Origin: Blastocatellia bacterium
Lineage (GTDB): Bacteria; Acidobacteriota; Blastocatellia; UBA7656
Length of the DNA stretch: 6,948 nucleotides
Assembly: GCA_022615215.1 (NCBI GenBank)
Contig: JAKEHD010000323.1
Span: 1-6,948, forward strand
Reading direction: 5' to 3'
Shown here piece after piece: positions 1-6,082 of this stretch. The notes under the pieces are model-generated. The model made no database searches and was not told where the DNA came from. It worked only from the letters and a program-made list of their open reading frames with translations. How positions within the stretch are numbered: the first letter of the stretch is position 1; every line of letters begins with the position of its first letter. Both the position numbers and the translations under genes were made by a program.

Positions 1-2
1 GA

Positions 3-167
3 TTTGATAATGAAGCGCAGGCTTCACACTATCAATTAAAAGGGGAGGGGATCAAAATGCAAGCAGAATCGGGCTGTTTTCAACTAGCACAAGTCGTCTT
101 TATGATTTACTGCCGTGTTGCCCGTCTCGGTTCGAAGCTTCAAAGAATGAAGGCTCCTTTTCCTTAA
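3..167 (+). CDS. Short open frame at left edge: 3' end of a gene or a 36-aa small ORF
   Basis: This frame is open from base 3 to a TAA at 165-167, so it could be the last 54 codons of a gene that enters from the left. Alternatively an ATG at 57 could start a 36-residue protein (MQAESGCF... to ...MKAPFP). The purine run AGGGGAGGGG at 41-50 lies 6 nt before that ATG and would be an unusually strong ribosome binding site. I recognise no domain. A hydrophobic patch (LAQVVFMIY) lies in the middle. An open run of this length is not rare by chance, and codon use is not clearly like the downstream genes, so both readings are weak. Confidence 0.22.
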   Translation, partial: FDNEAQASHYQLKGEGIKMQAESGCFQLAQVVFMIYCRVARLGSKLQRMKAPFP

Positions 168-552
168 ACCGGGCAGCCCGACAGGATGAAATCAAGTTAC
201 CGCAGATCGAGCGAATCGACAAGAGGATGTAGTACATGGCTGAACAAATAACAGAATTGATGTGAGTACTTAGCCGCGTCATTGGCTGCCCGATTTAGCC
301 GGGTCTTTCAAGGCCCGGAAAGCCGTGTCGAACAGATTTCTCATCGCGCGAGCGACGGTTGAAATCAAACAACCAATTCAATCGTCGCTCGCGCGACGAG
401 ACAAATGTCGGCCCGGTTTGCAGGCGGAAAATTCCCTGCCTAAATTCAGCCGTCCCTACAGGACGAAGGGCCGAGTACTTACAAATTGATTTCAAAAACC
501 GGCCGCGCGCTTGCAAAGTTTTTTGGCGATCAGCAAAACGCCTGGTCGGTGC
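168..552. other. Long gene-free region with repeat-like palindromes
   Basis: I find no convincing gene here. Open frames exist on both strands across 295-516, but they arise because the 339-401 inverted repeat reads alike on both strands. Small palindromes are present: an 11-nt one at 170-180 (CGGGC-A-GCCCG), whose left part CGGGCAGCC (170-178) recurs inverted at 284-292, and CGTCC/GGACG at 451-455 and 461-465. The density of palindromes suggests an interspersed non-coding repeat or the leader region of the downstream gene. No T-rich tract follows any stem, so an intrinsic terminator is not evident. Confidence 0.5.
339..401. repeat. 25-bp near-perfect inverted repeat (hairpin, 13-nt loop)
   Basis: The left arm 339-363 and right arm 377-401 are reverse complements at 23 of 25 positions. 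The loop is the 13 bases at 364-376. In + strand RNA one of the two differences is a G-U wobble and the other an A-C mismatch. The GC-rich core (CGCGCGAGCGAC) would make a very stable stem. Neither side carries a U-tract, so this is not a standard intrinsic terminator. It may be a REP/MITE-like interspersed palindrome or a structured RNA element; I cannot tell which without genome copies. Confidence 0.8.
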
Positions 553-558
553 TATAAT
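550..558 (+). promoter_or_regulatory. Extended -10 promoter (TGCTATAAT) for the DPP IV gene
   Basis: A perfect -10 hexamer TATAAT at 553-558 is preceded by TG at 550-551 with one base between, which is the extended -10 motif of housekeeping sigma factors. No good -35 is found at 16-18 bp; the nearest match, TTGGCG at 523-528, is 24 bp away. Extended -10 promoters can work without a -35. The predicted transcript start near 565 gives a leader of about 75 nt before the ATG at 640. It also rules out start codons upstream of it. Confidence 0.6.
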
Positions 559-625
559 GCGTATCGAAAAGAGAGAAACCGTGCAGCGATGATTCGCCGG
601 TCATACGACGACTTTATGGAAACGC

Positions 626-632
626 AAGGGAG
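626..632 (+). promoter_or_regulatory. Ribosome binding site that sets the DPP IV start
   Basis: AAGGGAG at 626-632 sits 7 nt before the ATG at 640. It supports that ATG over the in-frame alternatives at 511 (TTG, upstream of the promoter) and 589 (ATG, poor spacing to any purine run). The chosen ATG also places a signal peptide exactly at the N terminus. Confidence 0.65.
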
Positions 633-639
633 AAAAAGC

Positions 640-2946
640 ATGAAACGAATCAGATCGAGCGCGATGATCCTGATCGCGTTGTTGATTGCGACGCCGCTAT
701 TTGCGCAGCAAGCAAGGCAGGCAGAGTCCGGCCTGCTCACCCTCGATACAGTTTTTACTTATCAGCCGAAATCTCTCGGACAGATTCAATGGCACACGGA
801 CGGCAGCAGCTATCTGAAACTTGAGCCTTCGCCGGGCGGAAAAAAGGGTCTCGACATAGTTCGTTATGATGCCGCGACCGGCGCGAAGACTATTCTGGTT
901 TCGGCCGAAAGACTCGTGCCCGAGGGCGCTCGATCGCCGCTCGTGATAGAGCAGTTCGAATTCAGCGCGGACGGGCAGAAGCTATTGATCTTCACAAACT
1001 CGGCGCGCGTATGGCGGAGCAACACGCGAGGCGATTATTGGGCGCTCGATCTGAAAAACTGGAAGCTGCACAAACTCGGCGGCGATGCGCCAAGCTCGAC
1101 GCTTATGTTCGCGAAATTCTCCCCCGACGGCGCGCGCGTCGGATACGTGCGCGAAAACAACATCTACGTTGAAGACTTATCCGACGGGACCAAAAGCCGC
1201 ATCACACAACTGACTGCCGACGGCTCGCGCTACATCGTCAACGGCACGTTCGACTGGGTCTACGAAGAGGAATTATTCTGCCGCGACGGGTGGCGATGGA
1301 GTCCCGACGGCAGGCATATAGCTTACTGGCAGTTGGACTCCGAGGGCGTGAAGGAATTCAAGCTCATAAACAACACCGAAGGTCTCTACCCGGTGATTGC
1401 TTCATTCCCTTATCCGAAAGCGGGCGAGATGAATTCCGCAGCGCGCGTAGGCGTCCTCAGCGCGACGGGCGGCATACGGCAGTGGTTCGCGATTCCGGGC
1501 GACCCGCGCAATCATTACCTTACGCGAATGGAATGGGCCGCGAGCTCCGATGAAGTCATAATTCAACAACTCAATCGACTGCAAAACACGAACCTCGTCA
1601 TGCTCGGCGACATACGCACAGGGAAGGCGCGAACTATTCTGACCGAAAAGGACGAAACCTGGGTCGATGTAGCATGGGGCGAGATCAGTTGGGACAAACA
1701 GGGGCTTGCGCGGGGCGATGTCGAATGGCTCGACGGCGGCAAAAGGTTTTTGTGGACGAGCGAACGCGACGGCTGGCGGCATATCTACTCGGTGTCGCGC
1801 GACGGCCGGGATATGAAATGCATAACGCCGGGCGAATATGATCTGGCGAGCGTAGAGAAAGTCGATAAAGCGAACGGCTGGCTCTATTTCAGGGCTTCGC
1901 CTGAAAATGCTACGCAACGTTATCTGTTCCGCGCGCGGCTAGACGGCACAGACAAAGCCGAAAGGCTGTCGCCCGCAAATCAACCGGGCACGCACACTTA
2001 CACAATCGCGCCTGGCGGCGACCTGGCTATTCACACCTATTCGACCTTTTCAAAGCCTCCGGTCACAGAGGTCATTCGGTTGCCTGAGCACACGAGCGTC
2101 AGGACTCTGATCGATAACCGCGAATTCCAGGAACGTATGAGCAAGCTCAAACAATGTCCGACGGAGATGTTCCGCGTTGACATAGGCGAGGGCACAGAGC
2201 TTGACGGCTGGATGATAAAGCCTGCGGGGTTCGACTCGAAGAAGCGTTACCCCGTGCTCTTTTTCGTATACGGCGAACCCTGGGGACAGACGGCCGTAGA
2301 CTCCTGGAGCGCGCGAAGTAATATGTGGCACACGATGCTTGCGCAGCAAGGCTATCTGGTCGTGAGCGTGGACAATCGCGGCACTCCGTCGCCGCGCGGC
2401 AGGGCGTGGCGCAAATCGATCTACAGACAGATGGGTATAAGGAATTCATTGGATCAGGCCAACGCAGTCAGGGCGATCACGAAATGGCCGTTCGTAGATC
2501 CCGCTCGCATAGGAATATGGGGTTGGAGCGGCGGCGGCTCATCGAGCCTCAACGCCATTTTCCGCTACCCCGATCTTTACAAGGTGGCTATGGCTGTCGC
2601 CCCTGTGGCCGACATACGCTACTACGACACTATCTATCAGGAACGTTATTGCGGACTGCCGCAGGACCATCCCGATGAATACAAGCAAAGCTCGCCCGTG
2701 ACATTCGCGGGTCAGTTGAAGGGAGAACTGCTTGTCATACACGGCACGGGCGACGACAACGTTCACTATCAGGGAACGGAAGCGTTGATCGATGCGCTCG
2801 TGGCCGCAGGCAAGCCCTTTACGATGATGGCTTATCCGAATCGCTCGCACGGGATTTTCGAGGGGCGCGGCACGACGCGCCATCTGTTCGGGTTGCTGAC
2901 ACAGTTCCTGGGCGAAAAACTTCCGCCGGGACCGCGCGCTGAATGA
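640..2946 (+). CDS. Dipeptidyl peptidase IV (S9B family prolyl oligopeptidase), exported
   Basis: The gene encodes a 768-residue serine exopeptidase expected to release X-Pro or X-Ala dipeptides from peptide N termini in the periplasm or outside the cell. Residues 1-22 (MKRIR, a hydrophobic stretch, then LFA before Q) form a signal peptide. A beta-propeller region with WSPDG and FSPDG blades follows, including the VYEEELF segment whose E210/E211 match the double-Glu that binds the substrate N terminus in DPP IV. The C-terminal alpha/beta hydrolase domain has the oxyanion tyrosine Y544 (FVYGEPWG), nucleophile S630 in GWSGGG, D705 in GTGDDNVH and H737 in NRSHGI. The triad is complete and the length is typical of the family. 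The nucleophile elbow is GWSGGG rather than the GWSYGG of animal DPP IV. The stop overlaps a possible ATG of the next gene (ATGA at 2943-2946), so some co-transcription is likely. Other S9 subfamilies are less likely given the double-Glu motif. Confidence 0.93.
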   Translation: MKRIRSSAMILIALLIATPLFAQQARQAESGLLTLDTVFTYQPKSLGQIQWHTDGSSYLKLEPSPGGKKGLDIVRYDAATGAKTILVSAERLVPEGARSPLVIEQFEFSADGQKLLIFTNSARVWRSNTRGDYWALDLKNWKLHKLGGDAPSSTLMFAKFSPDGARVGYVRENNIYVEDLSDGTKSRITQLTADGSRYIVNGTFDWVYEEELFCRDGWRWSPDGRHIAYWQLDSEGVKEFKLINNTEGLYPVIASFPYPKAGEMNSAARVGVLSATGGIRQWFAIPGDPRNHYLTRMEWAASSDEVIIQQLNRLQNTNLVMLGDIRTGKARTILTEKDETWVDVAWGEISWDKQGLARGDVEWLDGGKRFLWTSERDGWRHIYSVSRDGRDMKCITPGEYDLASVEKVDKANGWLYFRASPENATQRYLFRARLDGTDKAERLSPANQPGTHTYTIAPGGDLAIHTYSTFSKPPVTEVIRLPEHTSVRTLIDNREFQERMSKLKQCPTEMFRVDIGEGTELDGWMIKPAGFDSKKRYPVLFFVYGEPWGQTAVDSWSARSNMWHTMLAQQGYLVVSVDNRGTPSPRGRAWRKSIYRQMGIRNSLDQANAVRAITKWPFVDPARIGIWGWSGGGSSSLNAIFRYPDLYKVAMAVAPVADIRYYDTIYQERYCGLPQDHPDEYKQSSPVTFAGQLKGELLVIHGTGDDNVHYQGTEALIDALVAAGKPFTMMAYPNRSHGIFEGRGTTRHLFGLLTQFLGEKLPPGPRAE

Positions 2947-2981
2947 GGGTAAGGCGAGCCGTCCGGGTACGAAAGCAGATG

Positions 2982-3010
2982 TTGACTATGCAAATGTCGT
3001 ATGCTCAAAT
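2982..3010 (+). promoter_or_regulatory. Candidate promoter for the nucleotidyltransferase-fold gene
   Basis: TTGACT at 2982-2987 matches the -35 consensus at 5 of 6 positions. After a 17-bp spacer, TCAAAT at 3005-3010 matches the -10 consensus at 4 of 6. A transcript would begin near 3017, just before the ATG at 3033. If real, it argues against the upstream ATGs at 2943 and 2979. The -10 is weak, so this is tentative. Confidence 0.33.
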
Positions 3011-3032
3011 TCCTCGCCGTCGGGTGAATCTT

Positions 3033-3545
3033 ATGGATCTCAAAGAGGTTTTTCGATTCGTTGCGCCGAGAGTGCGCGACGCGGCTGTCAAATCTGCCGC
3101 CCGGTTGGACCGTCTTGGCATTCGATATGCGTTGGCCGGGGGGCTTGCGGTCGGAGCTTACGGGTACATTCGAGCCACTACGGATGTGCATTTTTTGGTG
3201 GGAGAAGAAGCCTTCGAACATCAGGGGCCGCTTGTGGCCTTCAAAGCCGGTGTTCCCATCGAAGTGGATGGGATACGCATAGATTACCTGTCGCCTGCCT
3301 CGCTCGGTTCGCAATTGGAAGAGGTTCTCGATCGCCCCCATAAGAGTGAAGGTTTGGCCGTAGTTCCGATTGAGGCGCTCATTTACATGAAACTCGCGGC
3401 TAGGCGGCGCAAAGACCTGGTCGATGTCATTGAGTTGGTCAAAGCCGGAGCCGATGTGAAGCGCGTGCGGGATTACCTCGTGCAATATGCCGGCGACCTG
3501 ACCCCTCTGTTCGAAGAGATGGTCGATGAGGCACTCGCCGAATGA
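3033..3545 (+). CDS. Small nucleotidyltransferase-fold protein (AbiEii/MNT-like), one Asp replaced by His
   Basis: The protein is 170 residues from the ATG at 3033, or 200 from an ATG at 2943 that overlaps the DPP IV stop. I prefer 3033: the first 30 codons of the longer form are an Arg-rich stretch without family features, a weak GGGTGA site precedes 3033, and related proteins begin with a similar short helix. Numbered from 3033, the nucleotidyltransferase signature is GGLAVGAYGYIRATTDVHF with G36-G37, D51 and H53, followed by D84 in RIDYLSP. The C-terminal helix has the family's K-AARRRKDLVDV pattern (K127, D128, D131). Members normally have DxD at the first metal site; here it is DVH, so catalysis may be weakened or lost. 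Such proteins are often toxin or nucleotide-transfer modules, but no antitoxin-like partner gene is adjacent. Exact substrate is unknown. Confidence 0.72.
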   Translation: MDLKEVFRFVAPRVRDAAVKSAARLDRLGIRYALAGGLAVGAYGYIRATTDVHFLVGEEAFEHQGPLVAFKAGVPIEVDGIRIDYLSPASLGSQLEEVLDRPHKSEGLAVVPIEALIYMKLAARRRKDLVDVIELVKAGADVKRVRDYLVQYAGDLTPLFEEMVDEALAE

Positions 3546-3606
3546 CTCATAATTATATGTAATCTTCTCAGGAATTTCTCACGTATGGCTCATTATTTCT
3601 CATAAG
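3544..3606 (+). promoter_or_regulatory. Array of helically phased TTCTCA-type direct repeats (probable operator)
   Basis: CTCA occurs at 3546, 3567, 3578, 3589 and 3599, that is with spacings of 21, 11, 11 and 10 bp, close to whole helical turns. The last four form tandem units at 3565-3575, 3576-3586, 3587-3596 and 3597-3606, with a consensus near TTCTCAYNAT in an AT-rich setting. Direct repeats with an 11-bp period just upstream of a -10 are the layout recognised by OmpR/PhoB-family response regulators. That link is an inference from spacing; the motif itself is not one I can name. The array starts on the stop codon of the gene to the left and ends 9 bp before a candidate -10 for the gene to the right. 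Confidence 0.5.
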
Positions 3607-3615
3607 CTTTGCGGG

Positions 3616-3621
3616 TAAATT
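3616..3621 (+). promoter_or_regulatory. Candidate activator-dependent -10 (TAAATT) for the serine hydrolase gene
   Basis: TAAATT begins 10 bp after the last base of the phased repeat array. The sequence 17 bp upstream (TTATTT, 3593-3598) is a poor -35 and lies within the repeats, as expected for a promoter whose -35 function is supplied by a bound activator. A transcript would start near 3628, leaving a leader of about 39 nt with the ribosome binding site. It would also exclude the GTG at 3622 as a start. Confidence 0.3.
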
Positions 3622-3666
3622 GTGCCTTCAGACACCTTTAATCCGTATCCAAAGGGGGCAATAGAA

Positions 3667-4833
3667 ATGAGAAACTGTCTGGTTCGTGTTCTGCCTTATG
3701 TAATGGCGCTCCTCCCGACGATTGGCTGTGGTCATCCTGCTTTGCAAACCAAAGCCGATAGCCTTGAAGTTGAGTTGGATGCCTTGATCCCAAAATTATT
3801 GGACCGGCAAGGTGTTCCCGGCGTTTCTATCGCCGTTATCAGAGGTGGAGAGTTTGTCTGGTCGAAAGGCTATGGGCTGGCCGACAAAGAGAAGGGAACT
3901 CCGGTCGGTCGAGAAACGCGCTTCAACATCGGTTCGGTTTCGAAGACCATGACTGCATGGGCCGTGATGACGCTGGTTGAAAAAGGTCTGGTCGATCTCG
4001 ATGCGCCCGCCTGTCGTTATTTGAAACGCTGGCATCTGCCCGAATCGGAGTTTGATAACGATAAGGTAACACTGCGTCGTCTGCTCAGTCACACATCTGG
4101 CTTGTCAACTTATCCTGCCAGCGCCTCCATCAATGGCTACCTTCCGGGTGAAAAGATGCCGACCCTGGAAGAGGCGCTGTCACGTTCCTACGGAACCTTC
4201 GGAAACCTGCGTGTGACGCGAGAGCCGGGCGGCGACTTTCAGTACAACAATGGTAATTACGTCATCCTGCAACTTCTAATCGAAGATGTCGCGGGCCGCT
4301 CGTTTGCCGATTACATGAAGCGCACGATATTCGACCCGCTGGGCATGTCTCACACAACCTACGAATGGTCGCCGGAATTACGCGCTTCGGTCGCCACTCC
4401 TTATGATCAGAACGGAGAGGCCTGGCCTCATTATCAGTACGTCGAACGGGGGTCGGGCGGCGTTTACACGACGGCCTCCGACCTGGCGCAGTTCGTGACC
4501 ACGATTTCAGACACCCGCAACCAACCGGCAGGGCGAGGCATATTGAAGGCGGAGACTGTCGGGCAAATGATCTCGCCTGCCGCGGGCACTGAAGGGAAGT
4601 ATGGGGTTGGTTATAAGATGTTTCCCGTATCGAACGAATTGCGATTAATCAGTCATGACGGAGCGAACGAAGGTTGGCGAGCGATGTTTCTCGTGCATCC
4701 GCAGAAAGGTGATGGAATAGTTATCCTCGCCAACAGCGATATCGGCGGAAAGGTTGCAGCGCCGATTATTTGCGCGGTTTTTGCGCGAACGACGGTCGAT
4801 TTGTCGCCGCTTTGCAAAGAGGTTTCAAAGTGA
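3667..4833 (+). CDS. Serine hydrolase of the class C beta-lactamase/S12 family (PF00144), exported
   Basis: The 388-residue protein starts at an ATG preceded by AAAGGGGG (3651-3658) at 8 nt. A GTG at 3622 is in frame but lacks such a site. Residues 1-21 are a signal sequence ending in TIGC; Cys21 could be lipidated, though Pro17 makes the lipobox imperfect. All three active-site motifs are present: S90-V-S-K93 (nucleophile and base), Y193-N-N195, and H330-D-G332 followed by ANEGW. The LLSHTSGL block at 139-146 is typical of beta-lactamase-related esterases and D-Ala-D-Ala carboxypeptidases. Family members act on peptidoglycan peptides, esters or D-amino-acid peptides. Nothing here shows that it degrades antibiotics. 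The gene follows the phased repeat operator and is convergent with the SUMF1 gene. The family call is firm; the substrate is unknown. Confidence 0.9.
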   Translation: MRNCLVRVLPYVMALLPTIGCGHPALQTKADSLEVELDALIPKLLDRQGVPGVSIAVIRGGEFVWSKGYGLADKEKGTPVGRETRFNIGSVSKTMTAWAVMTLVEKGLVDLDAPACRYLKRWHLPESEFDNDKVTLRRLLSHTSGLSTYPASASINGYLPGEKMPTLEEALSRSYGTFGNLRVTREPGGDFQYNNGNYVILQLLIEDVAGRSFADYMKRTIFDPLGMSHTTYEWSPELRASVATPYDQNGEAWPHYQYVERGSGGVYTTASDLAQFVTTISDTRNQPAGRGILKAETVGQMISPAAGTEGKYGVGYKMFPVSNELRLISHDGANEGWRAMFLVHPQKGDGIVILANSDIGGKVAAPIICAVFARTTVDLSPLCKEVSK

Positions 4834-4894
4834 AAGGCGCGCTTATCTCGATATAGAGTCGATGCCCGACCCTCACTGTAGCAAATGATCCTTT

Positions 4895-4957
4895 AATCGC
4901 AACTGCCGGTTAGCAGCCCGTGAGTTGTTGATTCCAGGTAGAAGCGGCAGTGCGATT
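4895..4957. repeat. Imperfect inverted repeat in the convergent gap
   Basis: The arm at 4895-4908 pairs with 4945-4957 over 13 bp with a single bulged A, around a 36-nt loop. It lies between two convergent genes, where a terminator is expected, but no U-tract follows on either strand. It may be a bidirectional structure used with Rho, or a mRNA 3'-end protecting stem. Confidence 0.5.
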
Positions 4958-4990
4958 TGGTTTGCAGTCGGACACAAGATGTCTGCACGG

Positions 4991-5007
4991 GGCGCGACAG
5001 TTGCGCC
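4991..5007. repeat. Compact GC-rich hairpin (GGCGC/GCGCC)
   Basis: GGCGC at 4991-4995 pairs with GCGCC at 5003-5007; an inner G-T and A-T pair would leave a 3-nt loop. It lies just downstream of the SUMF1 stop when read on the - strand and is not followed by T residues. It may help end transcription of the - strand operon, but that is not shown. Confidence 0.4.
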
Positions 5008-5010
5008 TAT

Positions 5011-5039
5011 CCTGATTGAGAAGTTTGCTATCTCTCAGG
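5011..5039. repeat. Hairpin enclosing the SUMF1 stop codon
   Basis: CCTGA (5011-5015) and GAGA (5018-5021) pair with TCTC (5031-5034) and TCAGG (5035-5039), with two bulged T bases. The 9-nt loop contains the TAG stop of the - strand gene (5028-5030). Together with the next hairpin it makes a two-stem structure at the end of the operon. Confidence 0.4.
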
Positions 5040-6068
5040 TTGTGGTAAGGCAAGCACTACTCGGAAACCCGCATCGGGCAGTCTGTCGCCCGGAGGCGAT
5101 TTGAATCGCGTAGCCGAGCGGCAGCGGGCGGCGTTGAGGTTCCAAGACCCGCCCCGCATTACACGATACCTCTTGTCGCCGCCTTTATCCCATGCGTCGC
5201 CGTCTGTGGGCGCTCCTTCGTAATCGTTGTGCCAGAGGTCCAGGCACCACTCGGATACGTTCCCGTGCATGTCGTAGAGGCCGAAACGGTTGGCCACTCC
5301 CATATCGCCCACAGGCGTCGTCCGCCCGCGATAAAGACCATCTGACTCCTCTTCCATAGGGGACTTCGCGTTGTAATTTACAAACTCCGGCCTTATGGCT
5401 TCGCCCAGGTGAAAAGGCACGCTTGCGCCTGCGCGGCAGGCATATTCCCATTCGGCTTCGGTCGGCAGGCGATAGTCGCGGCGGGTCTTTTTGGATAACT
5501 GCTTGCAGAACTCCTTTGCGTCCTCCCAGGATACTTGCTCGACCGGCAGATCGTACCCTTTGAATTTCGACGGATCGCCATTCATCTTCTTCGACAGCGC
5601 CGCGATGGCCCGCCATTGCGCCTGAGTGACTTCGTATTTGCTCATGTAAAATGTCTGCACAGTGACTTCGCGCCGAGATCCTTCATCGAGAAAGCGATCT
5701 TCTTCAGTCTCAGGCGACCCCATAAAGAAACTCCCTCCGGGAATCTGCACCATCTCCATAAGCACGCCGTCGCCCAGGTCTTCTATGAAGTAAGAGGCTT
5801 CTCCCTTGCCCCGATTTGTCACCCTGCCGCTTGCATCGAGCGTGACGAGGTTGAATTCATAAGCCGCAAGCGGCGGCAGGGGCGGCGGCAGAGGCTTCAC
5901 AGGTTTTGGGGGCCTGGGTCGAGGAGGAGGTTTTTTGGGAGGCTCCTTGCCCGGCTCGATCACTATGCCGCCGCCCTTCTTTTCACCCTGTTTTTGCGCA
6001 GGCATGCCGAGAATGGGCAGGGCGACGAAGATCAGAGCTAATATGTAAATCGCTTTCTTGAATTTCAT
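5028..6068 (-). CDS. Exported SUMF1/FGE-sulfatase-domain protein with proline-rich stalk; not a true FGE
   Basis: The 346-residue protein has a signal peptide (residues 1 to about 24, ending MPA), then a Gly/Lys and proline-rich linker (about 31-66, with PPP at 47-49 and 61-63). A SUMF1 domain (PF03781, C-type-lectin-like fold) runs from about 105 to 340. Visible landmarks are IPGGSFFMGS (109-118), YEVTQAQW (145-152), LPVEQVSWEDAKEFC, YRLPTEAEWEYACRAG (199-214), NRFGLYDMHGNVSEW (260-274), RGGSW (305-309), C316 and GFRVVL. Genuine formylglycine-generating enzymes use two cysteines in the RGGS-x2-C-x4-C region; here the first is L311 and only C316 remains, so sulfatase activation is unlikely. 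Such domains often serve as ligand-binding or structural modules. GAGGA at 6078-6082 gives a 9-nt spacing to the ATG and overlaps the stop of the upstream gene, so the two are translationally coupled. The role is unknown. Confidence 0.88.
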   Translation of the reverse strand: MKFKKAIYILALIFVALPILGMPAQKQGEKKGGGIVIEPGKEPPKKPPPRPRPPKPVKPLPPPLPPLAAYEFNLVTLDASGRVTNRGKGEASYFIEDLGDGVLMEMVQIPGGSFFMGSPETEEDRFLDEGSRREVTVQTFYMSKYEVTQAQWRAIAALSKKMNGDPSKFKGYDLPVEQVSWEDAKEFCKQLSKKTRRDYRLPTEAEWEYACRAGASVPFHLGEAIRPEFVNYNAKSPMEEESDGLYRGRTTPVGDMGVANRFGLYDMHGNVSEWCLDLWHNDYEGAPTDGDAWDKGGDKRYRVMRGGSWNLNAARCRSATRFKSPPGDRLPDAGFRVVLALPQPER

Positions 6069-6077
6069 AGCGCGACA

Positions 6078-6082
6078 TCCTC
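6078..6082 (-). promoter_or_regulatory. Ribosome binding site overlapping the stop of the upstream gene
   Basis: Read on the - strand, GAGGA (6078-6082) lies 9 nt before the SUMF1 ATG (6066-6068) and shares two bases with the TGA stop (6081-6083) of the DUF4384 gene. Ribosomes ending the first gene would be placed over the second gene's start site, which favours coupled expression. Confidence 0.7.

Noticed and set aside
295..592. Two short proteins on opposite strands sharing an NRRSRDE-like segment
   Set aside because: The shared segment comes from the 339-401 inverted repeat reading alike on both strands; neither frame has a good start or any recognisable domain, and the + one runs into the DPP IV promoter.
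511..639. Upstream TTG start for the DPP IV gene, adding 43 residues
   Set aside because: It lies upstream of the TATAAT promoter at 553-558, has no ribosome binding site, and would bury the signal peptide.
1402..1917. Long antisense open frame within the DPP IV gene
   Set aside because: It is a shadow of GC-rich coding sequence on the other strand, with no domain and no ribosome binding site that I could support.
3544..3606. CRISPR array or iteron-type replication origin
   Set aside because: The units are only 10-11 bp with no spacers, there are no cas or replication genes, and the position just before a -10 fits an operator better.
3622..3666. GTG start for the serine hydrolase gene adding 15 residues
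   Set aside because: No ribosome binding site precedes it, and AAAGGGGG at 3651-3658 points to the ATG at 3667, which also begins a signal sequence.
3667..4833. Antibiotic-resistance beta-lactamase
   Set aside because: Motifs place it in the broad PF00144 family, in which most members are esterases or peptidases; no sequence feature here identifies a resistance enzyme.
4895..4957. Integron attC-like site (GTTAGC near an imperfect palindrome)
   Set aside because: The GTTRRRY and RYYYAAC core sites are not both present, there is no integrase, and no cassette structure flanks it.
5028..6068. Variable target protein of a diversity-generating retroelement (C-type-lectin-like SUMF1 fold with variable C terminus)
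   Set aside because: The C-terminal RGGSW to GFRVVL segment is not enriched in AAY codons, and no reverse transcriptase or template repeat is seen in the window.
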